A DNA stretch of 39,752 nucleotides from Chara braunii (taxonomy: Eukaryota; Streptophyta; Charophyceae; Charales; Characeae), in the NCBI GenBank assembly GCA_003427395.1, contig BFEA01000990.1, positions 150,203-189,954 on the forward strand. Direction: 5' to 3'. The first letter of the stretch is position 1; every line of letters starts with the position of its first letter. The translations under genes and the position numbers were made by a program. A model generated the notes under the pieces. The model had not been told where the DNA came from. It saw nothing but the letters and a program-made list of their open reading frames with translations, and made no database searches. Shown here piece after piece: positions 20,493-31,790 of the stretch.

Positions 20493-21305
20493 TCAAAAGT
20501 CCCAGTCCTTTATCTCATCATCTTCGTCCTCATCACTGAAGTTGTCCTCTTCGTTGTAGAACAATTTTTTCACCCCTTCCAGAAATGTCTCCCCTATTGC
20601 CACATTTCTACAGACTATCCCCCAATGCACGGAGCCAGAGACGAAGACATCGTCTACACTGAGGCAGTTTAGTATCTCGGCCTACTCGTCCGCCCAGTTC
20701 CCCTCAAACGGCCCCATTTCTACCGACAACCGGAAGAAGTCTTGCCTAACACACTGGTATAGTCCGAGGTTTGTCATGGACTGGCATATCTGTACTAGCC
20801 TGCTTCGGGTTCCGAAAACCACGTCCACCAGGAAGGGAGGCAGCAAACATCGCATGGTTCTGACGGGTCGTCTCATGCTTCCTCTATCCCTAAGTTCCAC
20901 TCGCACATCTACCCTTTCCATTTCCATTTCCCTCTGCTGACACGCAGCCCACACAACCTCCGCTTCTGCCTTCCTAAACAACTCGCCCGACGTACTCCCG
21001 AGTGCCAACTCTATGACCATAGCATTCTCCCCATCTTGCGACAAGTAGACCCACCCCCGGGCTTCCACTATCCCTCGCAACTCCAGATCCATTAAGCTTG
21101 GCCACAACCTCGTCAAGCTGACATTAGCCCACACCGTCTCTATCCACAGAAACGCGTCCTCCCCTTCCAGCATTACGGTTTGATATGTTGGCTCCAGGTC
21201 CGTCCACGTCCCATCTTCCGGGAGGACGACCGACACCCCATCCTTAACATCTAATGGCATTTTCGGGCCGCTGATATAGATCAAGGAAGACAACCATCGC
21301 ACCAT
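20493..21305 (-). pseudogene. Accessory ORF X1, unrecognised family
   Basis: ATG at 21303-21305, stop TGA at 20493-20495; 270 codons with one internal TAG (20682-20684). Blocks in order: DGVSVVLPEDGTW, AFLWIETVWANVSL, WVYLSQDGENAM, RVDVRVELRDRG, RCLLPPFLVDVVFG, FFRLSVEMGPFEGNWADE, then HWGIVCRNVAIGET and KKLF. It ends in an acidic tail (EEDNFSDEDEDDEIKDWDF). The LPPFL motif and overall pattern match X2. It is the least damaged X copy and is followed after 27 nt by Y1. It is the first ORF of the minus-strand series. Function unknown. Confidence 0.65.
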
Positions 21306-24125
21306 CTTGTTTCCAGCACCCTACCCCTGTTTTCATAAAAGAGTACCAAACGGTCATTCTGATCAGGTCAAAACTCATTCTAGATGAGAATCATTTCAAA
21401 CCCCTTATTAAGGTCTCCCTAATTTACCTCCCCATTCCTAAGTACCTCCTTCCCATGATACCCTTGGTCGACCATTCATTTCCCCACATTCTTTCTCTTG
21501 GTTCCATTCCAACTGACCTCTATCCTCCTTCCTTCCGATCATCTTTCACTCGTGTGGACTTAGATGGAGGGGGGATAGACTTAGAAATATGTCCCGTCCA
21601 GCAATCCAAGCTCAATCAATCCTTAGAGAGGGGGAACACATAAAAAAATCAATCTCACATATGGGTCGGTCATCTCCTCACCGGCCATCCCTAATATGGT
21701 CTCTCCGCTGGTACTATCGGTAGAGTTTCATCCCATACCTCAAGCGCAGCTCAACCGTCGCGAGTGCGGTACCCAGGCTCCGGCAAGGCGTTAGCCCTTT
21801 CCTTGTGCCCAGAATACCCCATCCCGTCTTGCCGCTTTTGCTCATCCATACCGACACCGAGGGTTACCCCGTGTGCCAGTCGTCCGGGCATTCACTTCCA
21901 TTGGTCCGACACGAATCAGTCTTTCCCAAACCATACTACGAGAAGCTACTAATCGTCTCTGAGGCTCTGTCTTTGTCCGCATGCAGTGGTACTCCCCCCC
22001 GCCAGCCAACATGCTAAGCTCGCCTGAGAAGATATTTCGCACCCCGCCCGACAGATCATCGAGCAAAGCTCGTCACCGCACAAACGGGAATGCTACTAAT
22101 CAACCGGCGTGACAAACTCCCATCTGACAGCTCGGTGGCCTGACCTCCACACACGAACACACGACAACCTATAAAAAGAGAGGGAGGTTTCGCAACCCGC
22201 ACTGGCCGGTGCAGACCCGTCCTTTCCTTCCGAAAGGCAGGACGCTCAAATCCCATCATGCAAACACAAGTCCCAAGTGGGACACATAGAATACAAGTGT
22301 CTTTCCCTTGGTGTTCCCAGACCTTCCTACCCATAACTCACATTTTTCTCTCAGGACAATGAGTGTCACTCCCCCTATTTTCATATATAGTGGTTGGTTC
22401 CTTCTCGTGAGAGTCTTCAAAGGTGAGCTAGCTTTCCTTGGAGTCTATCAACTCCCTTCATTCTCGTTCTCTTCACTTGTCTGTCCTTTCATAGGGCGGG
22501 ATTGTTCCTTCTTGATGACCCATTCTGTTCATGTTGGTTCCTTCAAGCATTTCAAAAAGAAGGTGCAAAGTGCATGAGCCCACTGGGCTTAAAGAAGAAG
22601 ATAGAAGGGCACCCGTCCGGTCGGATCACTCCGCCGTGGGATTTTCATTGGAACCTGGCCTAAGCCGAAGCACCAACCGTCTGCCAGGTAACCGGAGCCC
22701 TTCTTTGATACGAAGAGGAAGGGTCGACCTGCGACTTGCCCACGGCTTCCTCGGACTGGCGAACACCAGCACCGGACGAAGGAGGGCTAGAGCCATTCCA
22801 CAAGGGAATGACTGATCAAGTGTATAGCACGCATGTTATACTTCCAGGCCTGGCCATGCCATGCGCCCAACCACTCTCAAATATGATTTCTCACAAGGGA
22901 AAGAGTAAACACAAGTGCGTTTTCCTTATCTTGGGTTGTGTACACGTCAATGCGTTGGGCGCCCCCGTGGGAATTGCAAGGGTCAATTTAACCCTTACTG
23001 GGTACCTCCACCATTTTTGTAGGGCCAAACCCCGGCAGACTTTCGAGCCTTAGTCGACCCCACTGCGGGACCATTTGGCTCGGCCCGCCCACGCTCATGC
23101 TCAGGGCGCGGGCCGCGTCCCGAGGTCACCCCCACCTAGTGCTTTGAGATGGATGGTGGTGAGCCATCGCGCGAGAGAGCTTTGACATTAGGGATGTAGC
23201 TCAACCCTCACTCTAGGTGGTAGTCTCGCTGGTCATTCTGTAGCGCTGATTTTTATTTATTTTTTTGCTTCTTTGATGTGTTCTCCAGCAATCGCTCCTT
23301 CCAATACGCAGACAGTCCAGGGGTTGTTTGAGAGTTTTTCTCCTTTTGTGCGCAGGCTCAACGTCATCCTTACGCCGCGCACCATTTCCCTAAACCTTGT
23401 GTTCCTATGGCGTCATCGGGGTGCGGCGAAGCCGTCCTCCCCTTTGCCTTTGCGCGCCCATCGATTCTCATACATCTCATTTAACCCTATTGACGCAGGC
23501 CCCTTAGTCTTTTCGGAGCCTCTTCATGCATGCCCGTTTAACTTCACACTTCCCTTAGCAAGATTGTACTTCATTCACACTCCAAACCTTCAAACGCAAA
23601 GGGTCATCCCCATGGGTTGACTTTATGCTTAGGGTACCATAGCCCCTTTGTCCCTCTTCCCTTTCCCTCTTGGTGTCCGGTTTCTCCCGGCCCTATCCCG
23701 CTCAAGGCATCCTTTGCCATCGTTCACCTGCACAATCCCACACAAAGCAAAGATCCATACAATCCCCCGTTGGGCCCCGTTGGGGGTCAACACATAGCCC
23801 TTTCCACATGCCTATGTTTTCAAGCTCTTCGGTTGCTCTTTATTCCCTTTCGTTGCTCAATCAGCCCATTCTCGTCTCATAGTCATGCACTCGGGGAAAA
23901 TGGTTGAGTCAAACTGACCTCGCTTTAACTTATACTTTCTCCGGATCTCGTCTTTTCTCAATTTTCCAACGTTATTTTTCTTTGTCTTCTTGGTGGCACA
24001 AAGGACTGACTACCCTTCCCTTGCCCTCTCTTTCCACCAAGTGAGGTCTGATCCCCTTTTTACTGTTCGCACACTGGCAGTGTAACAAGTGAGGGGATAA
24101 GGGTTAGTCATATGCCAAGTGAGGG
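21306..24125. other. 2.8-kb stretch without recognised genes
   Basis: Both strands lack a convincing reading frame; the longest ORFs are about 100 codons with no family resemblance that I can see. In the large-element model this is leader between the 5' LTR side and X1. I looked for a tRNA-complementary primer site and did not find one by eye. Confidence 0.5.
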
Positions 24126-24204
24126 GAAGAGAGAGAGGGGGGCAAGGTGAAGGGGGAAAGAAAGAGCAGTGGGGGGGGAGGAGAGAGAGAGAGAGAGAGA
24201 GAGA

Positions 24205-24279
<75 letters not shown>

Positions 24280-24329
24280 NNNNNNNNNNNNNNNNNNNNN
24301 NNNNNNNNNNNNNNNNNNNNNNNNNNNNN

Positions 24330-24401
<72 letters not shown>

Positions 24402-24446
24402 AAAAAAAAGAGGAAGAGAGAGAGGGAGAAAAAGAGAGAGAAGAGA
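24126..24446. repeat. GA/CT microsatellite with assembly gap
   Basis: A nearly pure (GA)n tract with GAGG and A-run interruptions at its edges. Its middle is replaced by Ns. All ORFs reading Arg-Glu or Leu-Ser repeats here are microsatellite artefacts. Confidence 0.95.
24280..24329. other. Assembly gap, 50 N
   Basis: Exactly 50 unresolved bases inside the GA tract. The real length may differ, and repeat units may be missing. Confidence 0.98.
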
Positions 24447-24449
24447 TTT

Positions 24450-26463
24450 ATAATCCTAATCAAGTCATCACTCGTAGTAGAAGCCAAATGTCGGGCACTC
24501 ATCCCTTAGTAAAAGATCAACTAACTATGAACCGAATACTATAACACACATGAACTTGCCAATGAGAAAGTAGGACTAGCGAAAAGCACATGCACATGGA
24601 GGAAAGATCAACTAAGTAGGAACCGGAACATCACAATAGAAATGAACTTGACAATTAGTGAAAATCATATGTACATAGAGGAGAGATCAACCAAGTAGGA
24701 ACCGCAACATTACAACATACATGAACTTTGACAATGAGAAGCTAGAACTAGTGGAAAACATATGCACATAAGGGAGAGATCAACTAAGTAAGAAACGGAA
24801 CATCACAACATACATGGACATGACAATGAGAAGCTAGAACTAGTGGAAAACTCATGCACATAGAGGAGAGATCAACTAAGTAGGAACCGGAACATCACAA
24901 CCTACATGAACTTTGACAATGACAGCTAGAACTAGTGGAAAGCATATGCACATAGGGAAGAGATCAACTAAGTAAGAACCGAAACATCACAACATACATG
25001 AACATGACAATGAGAAGCTGGAACTAATGGAAAGCACATGCATATAGAGGAGAGATCAACTAACCAAGAACTGGAACACCAGAACACACATGAACATGAC
25101 AATAAGAAGCTAGATCTAGTAGAAAGCACATGCACATAGAGGAGAGATCAACCAAGTAGGACCCCGAACATCACAACACACATGAACATGACAATGAGAA
25201 GCTAGAACTAGTGGAAAGCACATGCACATAGAGAAGAGATCAACTAAGTAAGATCCGGAACATCACAACTCACATGAGCATGACAGTGAGAAGCTAGACT
25301 TAGTGAAAAGCACATGCACATAGAGAAGAGATCAACTAAGTAAGATCCGGATCATCACATTAAGCATGATTTTGTCAATGAGAAGCTAGATCTAGTGGAA
25401 AGTTCATGCACATAGAGGAAAGATCATCCAAGTAAGATCCGGAACATCACAACACACATGAACATGACCATGAAAAGCTAGAACTAGTGGAAAGGATATG
25501 CACATAGAGAAGAGATCAACTAAGTAAGATCCAGAACATCACAACACACATGAACATGACAATGAGAAGCTAGACTAAGTGGAAAGCACATGCACATAGA
25601 GGAGATATCAAATAAGTAAGATCCGGAACATCACAACAAACATGAACTTTACAATGAGAACCAAGATCTAGTGAAAAGCACATACACATAGAGAAGAGAT
25701 CAACTAAGTAAGATCCGGAACATCACAACACACATGAACATGAGAATGAGAAGCCAGACTTAGTGGAAAGCACATGCACATAGAAGAGAGATCAACTAAG
25801 TACAATCGGGAATATCACAACACACATGAACATGACAATGAGAAGCTAGAACTAGTGGAAAGCAGATGCACATAGAGGAGAGATCAACTAAGTAAGATCC
25901 GGAACATCACATTTAGCATGAACTTGACAATGAGAAGCTAGATATAGTCAAAAGCACATGCACATAGAGGAAAGATCTTCTAAGTAAGATCCGGAACATC
26001 ACAACAAGCAAGAACTTGACAATGAGAAGCTACATCTAGTGGAAAGCATATGCAGATAGAGAAGGGGTCAACTAAGTAAGCTCCGGAACATCACAACACA
26101 CATGAACATGACAATGAGAAACTCGACTTAGTGGAAAACACATGCACAAAAAGGAGAGATCATCTAAGTAAGATCCGGAACATCGCATCAAGCATGAACT
26201 TAACAAATTAAAGCTAGATCTAGTGAAAAGGACATGCACATAGAGGAGACATCATTTAACTAAGATCCGGAACATCACATCAAGCATGAACTTGACAATG
26301 AGATGCTAGATCTAGTGGAAAGGACATGCACACAGAGGAGAGATCATCTAACTAAGATCCAGAACATCAGATCAAGCATGAACTTGTCAATGAGAAGCTA
26401 GACTTAGTGGAAAGCACATGCATATAGAGAAGAGATCATCTAACTAAGATCCGGAACATCACA
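24450..26463. repeat. Satellite B, tandem array of about 92 bp
   Basis: About 22 copies of a monomer with 'gagatcaactaagtaagatc', 'cggaacatcacaacacacat', 'gaacatgacaatgagaagct' and 'agcacatgcacatagagg'. The recurring 'gatcaac' or 'gatcatc' at about 25146, 25238, 25330 and 25422 gives a 92-bp period. Copies before about 25030 more often read 'agtaggaaccggaacatc'. The array passes straight into satellite A at about 26464. Confidence 0.95.
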
Positions 26464-27416
26464 TACTATCCTGTGGGTGAAAGCAAGAGTCTTAGTAGGC
26501 TAGATCACCAAGGTTGAACCAAAGGTCATTCATGAAAGAAGCGGTGCACTCCCTACTAGTGTGTGAGTGAAAAGCATGAGCTTGAGTAGGCTAGATCACC
26601 AAGATTGCATCAAGGATTATTCATGGAAGTAGCGGTGCACTACCTACTACTGTGTGAATGAAAAGCATGAACTTGAGTAGGCTAGATCACCAAGATTGCA
26701 TCAGAGATCATTCATGGAGGTAGCGGTGCACTACCTACTAGTGTGTGACTGAAAAGCATGAGTGTGAGTAGGCTAGATCACCAAGATTGGATCAAATATC
26801 TTCCATGGAAGTAGCGGTGCACTACTTATTAGTGTGTGAGTGAAAAGCATAAGTGTGAGTAGGTTAAATCACAAGTAACCAACATGAAACCATTCCTAGA
26901 AGAATCAGAGCATTACCTACTAGTATGTGAATGAAAAACAAGAGATTGAGTAGCCCAAATCACAAGTAACTAACATGAGATCCTCCATAGAAGAATCAGA
27001 GCACTACCTACTAGTATGTGAATGAAAAACAAGAGTTGCACTAGGCTATCTCACAAGATTTGAGCAAGAGATCATCCGTGGAAGAATCGGAGGATCTCCT
27101 ACTAACATGTGAGTGAAGAACAAGAGTTTGAATTTCCCAAATAACAAGTAATCAATATAACATCATCCATAGAAGAATCGGAACACTTCCTACGAGTATG
27201 TGAGTGAAAAACAAGAGTTTGAGTAGCCCAAATCACAAGTAACCAACAAGAGATCATCCATAGAAGAATCGGAGCACTACCTACTAGTGTGTGAATGAAA
27301 AACAAGAGATTGAGTAGCCCAAATCACAAGTAACCGACATGACATCGTCCATAGAAGAATCGGAACACTGCCTACTAGTATGTGAGTAAAAAGCAAGAGT
27401 TTGAGTATCCAAATAA
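26464..27416. repeat. Satellite A, 91-bp array (right)
   Basis: About ten monomers of the same satellite as 1-3140. It begins with the 'gtagcggtgcactacc' subtype (26470-26870), then the common subtype and one 'ctatctcacaagatttgagc' subtype at about 27036. It is followed by the GAA tract and the 4.2-kb unit, the same order as on the left. Confidence 0.95.
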
Positions 27417-27512
27417 GAGGGAGAAGATGAAAATTGAAGAAGGGGAAGAAGAAGAAGATGAGGAATGAGGAGATGTAGAGGAAGAAGAAGAAGGAGAAGG
27501 ATAAGGAGAAGA

Positions 27513-27551
<39 letters not shown>

Positions 27552-27597
27552 AGAAGAAGATGATGAAGAAGAAGAAGAAGATGAAGAAGATGAAGAT
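27417..27597. repeat. GAA/AGA microsatellite (right)
   Basis: Purine-only GAA/GAG tract in the same position as 3145-3290 but somewhat longer. It separates satellite A from the 4.2-kb unit. Confidence 0.9.
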
Positions 27598-28720
27598 GCA
27601 TCCTCTTCCTTCCACTCACCTTGTCAATGTCTTGGAGATGAAGTCTCAATCTTGATGAGGATTTCCTCCTCCTTGCACAACTCGTCCTTGGCTATGGTTC
27701 CCTCTTTCTTCAAGCCTCTCTCCTTCCTTTCTCACTTCTTTCCAAGTTGCCTCAAACTCCCATCACCATGGTCATGAAGTCCTCCCCTCTAGGAGGGCTA
27801 ATGGGGTTCCCTCTAGAATCTCTCTCTTCCTCACACCCAGGGGGCTATGACGGATCACCTCCCCTAGTGCCAGCCTTACTACCTCTAGTCTCTAGAGCTC
27901 CTCTCCTTAGCTCATGACCTCCACCAAACTCCCAAACTAGCATGGGTTCTCCTCTCCTCTCTCCAAGTGAAAAAGTGCTCTCATGAGCTCACTTGGGCAG
28001 CATGGACACTCATGCAATTGTGAAAGTGGCGGACTGAATTCCTAGCTTATGTAGGCTAAAACCAGTAGTCCGGCCAGCCCTTGAGCCTCCCCATGAGCCT
28101 TGAGGTGAACCGAGGTACCCCCAAGGCAAAATTTCACTACTAGGTCTTTCCGGAGGTACGCGGGTCTCTTTTTGACCAAGTACATGCAGTCCGAGTGGTT
28201 GGTACCAACTCGAATTGCCTCTTTGCCTACTACGGCTTCCTTTTTACCTCACAAATGATGCCACTTGGGTCCTAATGCCCAAGGGGCAATTTTACTTGAA
28301 AGGAGAAGGCCTTGTGGACTTTTTTCTCGATTTTTTCAGTTTGCACCCCATTTTTGGTAGGCCGAGATATTTTTTCATGTAGCGGCACATATTCAGCCTT
28401 GGATCTGGCTAAGATCCAAGGCCAGCAATAATCCGTGTCACCCGCTAGTAGCCCTTGTTTCAATTTTGAGCCCCTAAATCCACTTTTTCAATTTTTGGTG
28501 CATATGGCTCTCTTTTTGGGCCAAATGCACAATTTCGTTTTTTCCCCTCTTTTGTTTCTTTCCATTTTGGGCTGCCACCTCATTCTTGAGCTAGCCGTTT
28601 TGAGCTGGCCCACAAAAACCGGCTAGTTCCTCTCCACGAGATCTGATCTCAGATCAATGGTCCAAGAGAAAACCGGTCATTTTCTTTTTCCATTTTCACT
28701 CATTTTCTGCTTTTTAATTC

Positions 28721-28726
28721 AGATTT
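28721..28726. repeat. Target-site duplication AGATTT (left)
   Basis: AGATTT here and at 29482-29487 flank the 755-bp insertion. The uninterrupted left unit has a single AGATTT at the matching place (within 'attcagattttattgag', about 4415-4425). Extending to eight bases gives AGATTTCA against AGATTTTA, one mismatch. Confidence 0.8.
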
Positions 28727-28815
28727 CACTGTTTTGCACGGTGTACGCGTACACAGTGCGTACGCGGACGTATTCCAGCGTACGCGTACGAACCCGAAAT
28801 CGCGCGTACGCGTAC

Positions 28816-28856
<41 letters not shown>

Positions 28857-29481
28857 ACAAATCTGAAAAAAGAAGTATGTTGTGCAGAATAATGATACAA
28901 ACAACCTTTACCAGGGAGTCATACCCGAATTCTTAACCAATCTTGATTCAAAAATACAAAATCTTAAAGAAAACTTCAAAATAGTTTTTTTAATTATTAT
29001 GATAATATTACTTTTTTTTTAGTTTTTAATTTCGTACTCGAGTTAGATTGGCAAGAATATTACTTTAAAATATTTCTTATGTTGGCAAAAATTGTTTGTA
29101 TCATGTTTCTGCATAACATGTGTTTGTTATAGAAGTTTGTTTTTATTTTTTCTGTTTTTTTCCTCATTTTTAAAATTTTTTATTTCAATTTATTTGTGTT
29201 TTATGTCTTTAACTTTTCACTCGAGTTATGTACAAAATTTGACCATGAGTCTCAGGCAAACGTTGTTTGAAATATCATTTTCCATATATAATTGTTTTTC
29301 AGATTTTTTCAATGATGTGTTTTTTTTTTTTTTAAGGTATTCCCACGTATGGGAGTACGTGTACGCGCGTACGTGTCGCGTACAGGAATACGTGTACGCG
29401 TGTACGCGCGTACGTGTCGCGTACAGGAATACGTGTACGCGAGTACGCGCAACCCGCGTACACGTACGCCGTGCAACTTAG
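28727..29481. mobile_element. 755-bp non-autonomous fold-back / long-TIR DNA element
   Basis: Present only in the right unit. Its ends are imperfect inverted repeats: CTGTTTTGCACGGTGTACG at the left, and CTAAGTTGCACGGCGTACG as the complement of the right end. Both arms continue inward with CGTACGCG-type repeats, then a poly-A run (28818-28853, 36 A) on the left and a poly-T run (29320-29333) on the right. Inner arm sequences also pair: 'aatgatacaaacaa' (28891-28904) against 'ttgtttgtatcat' (29092-29104). The AT-rich centre codes for nothing I can see. TSD length (6, or 8 with one mismatch) leaves the superfamily open; hAT-like is possible. Confidence 0.8.
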
Positions 29482-29487
29482 AGATTT
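29482..29487. repeat. Target-site duplication AGATTT (right)
   Basis: Right-hand partner of 28721-28726, followed by 'tattgagatatgg' exactly as in the empty site of the left unit. Confidence 0.8.
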
Positions 29488-30586
29488 TATTGAGATATGG
29501 TCTCAAGGGCCATATCTCTACAATCCAGATTGCCCTCCCTCATTTTAGGAGCGATGAGGTCACAGTTGGGACCTGCCAGTCCCTACTTTGCAGGTCCCTA
29601 TAGGCCGGCACACTCTCCTCCACTCTTTTCTTCCTTTTTGTCTCATTCTTCCTCATTTCTCTCTCATTTTTCTTTCTTTTTCTTACATTTTTTTTGTGAC
29701 AAGTGTCAAACTGTTGTGCACCCTCTTTCTAGGCCCTAAGGCCTCATTCAAGGTCAGGTTCATAGCTGTAACTTGGTCGTTACATCTCGGATTCCAACAA
29801 TGTCACCCCCATGCTTCTGGAGGGCTCCGTTTTTCCTCCGTTTGTCCAATTTTGAGCCCCATTTGCTCCAATTTTCTAAGGACAACCTTTTTCTCATGTT
29901 GAGCCTCTTGAGGCTGTCTTTTCTCATGCCTAGTTAGTCCGAGATATCTCGGACTGCTGGGCAGCCCTCCCAACACTATTATTTTGCTTTTTTTTCTCCC
30001 AAGGCTCTCTCACTTGCCCCCACTAGTGCTTGCACTAGTGGTGCTTATATTTTCCACCGTCTAAATCCTTGATCTCGACGGTGCCGTTTGCTGGCACAAT
30101 TATTCATTGTGCTTGCTCATGGTTCCCTAGGGACATCCCAAGTCCCCGCCACTTTCCTCCATACTGGTTTCATTTTCTTGTCCCGCCGGCAGTCCCGTCG
30201 GCGCGCGCCCCGTTTTCCGACTTTTATTATTTGGACCCACTTGGTCCCCTGCAACATTCCGGATGGTGTCCCATTTTTATTTTTGGGGACCTCTTGTCCT
30301 TGGTGGTCTCATCATCTCTTCATGTGTGCCGATTTGTCTAGGTCGTGAGATCCCATCTCACGGTCGCCGTTTACCGTCTTTACTTGCCCCCATGCCGAAA
30401 TTGTTTCTCTCTAGCCTTCCGGGTTTGTCGTGCCTCATTTTTCCTTAGCCTAGGCACCCCCATGCAGACCGTTATTTCTCGGACTGCAGTCATGGCTATT
30501 TTTCTAGTCCCACAGCTCCACAACTTGCCTCATGCTAAAAGAAAATAAAGCATTTGATTTCTAAGTGCATCCGGGCTCAATATTGG

Positions 30587-30676
30587 CTCCGGATGCACCT
30601 AGAACATGTGTTTTCCCTCCGGATGCACCTAGAACATGTGTTTTTCCTCCGGATGCACCTAGAACATATGTTTTCC
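30587..30676. repeat. 30-bp tandem repeat, three copies
   Basis: Right-hand counterpart of 5500-5562 with one additional unit of 'ccggatgcacctagaacatg' + 'tgttttccct'. Confidence 0.75.
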
Positions 30677-31629
30677 CTCCCCCATGCAGTCCGTTGCAAC
30701 TCGGACTGCAATAGGGGTCAATTTCTTAGCCCCAATGCCCCACAACTAGCCCCTACTCAAAAGAAAAAGAAACGGTCAATTCCCATGTACATCCGGACTT
30801 GATTTTGGCTTCAGATGGACTTAAAACATGTGTTTCTCCTCATGCATGTAATCCAGTTTATTCCGGTTGCATGGGGCCTTGATTTTGTTTGATTTTCTCT
30901 GCAAAAATCAAAGAAAATCAAAGTTCTTTGTAACTGTCATATTCCAGAATGAATCTGGTCACGGATGAATCTCCCCAAGTGGCCGTTTTTTACCGTTAAG
31001 GCCTTTTTTTTTCTTTTTTTTTTTTTCTTTTCTCTTTTCTTTTCTTTTCTTTTATTTTCCTCCTTTGTTGGACAGTAGGGACCTGGCAGTCCCTACTGAC
31101 GGCTAACTTACTCACTCCCTCTCACTCTTTTGGTTTTATTCTCCAATATTTTTTTTTTTCTTTTCTCTCTTTTTTCTAGCATGTCAAGTGTCAAGTGGTC
31201 GTTAAGGCCCTTTTCTATGTCTTTCCTCTTAGTTTTGACCCTTCCTATGCCCAAGGTGCAGTCCGTTATATCTCGGACTGCAATGATGGTCTTCTCATGC
31301 TCATGGGGGCCTTCTTTTACTCCTATTTTTCTCCCACAGTGACCCTACCTACTCCGATTTTCTCTCGGAGGCTTATTTTCCACATGGGTCTCGTTTGACT
31401 CCATTTTCTTGAGAGAGGCTAATCCGAGATTTTTCGGATTGCTCCCATGCCTCCCATTTCAAGTTTCTTTACTTTTTCTTTTTCTTTTGGCCTTCCCGTT
31501 TGCTACCGCTAGTGCTTGCACTAGTGGTGCTAATATTCTTCGCCGTCAAGATCGGGTGCACCTTGTATTTATTATTTTCCCTCATGCGGTGCCGCCGTTT
31601 CTTCTTGAGACCTTCATATGTCCCCGCCA

Positions 31630-31790
31630 CTTGTCCCGTCGGTGGTCCCTGGTACTTAGTCTCGTCGATGGTCCCCGACACTTAGTCCCGCCGGTGATCC
31701 CCGACACTTAGTCCCGCCGGCGGTCCCCGACACTTACTCCCGCCGGCGGTCCCCGACAATTAGTCCCTCGGGTGGTCCCCGACACATTTC
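31630..31790. repeat. 26-bp tandem repeat, about six copies (right)
   Basis: Same array as 6639-6796, unit 'cttagtcccgccggcggtcc' + 'ccgaca'. Some individual units differ from their left counterparts. Confidence 0.85.

Noticed and set aside
17713-21305. Alternative genetic code (UGA or UAG read as sense) to explain in-frame stops in the X/Y ORFs
   Set aside because: All three stop codons occur, together with a frameshift in Y1, and neighbouring gag-pol shows the same decay; pseudogenes are simpler.
22160-22190. TATA-like CTATAAAAAG on the plus strand
   Set aside because: No gene or LTR boundary follows, so a promoter call is not supported.
24104-24544. Arg-Glu and Leu-Ser repeat ORFs
   Set aside because: Pure (GA)n microsatellite spanning an N gap.
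27277-27649. Poly-Phe / poly-Leu minus-strand ORFs, also at 3081-3336
   Set aside because: They translate the GAA microsatellite plus satellite A.
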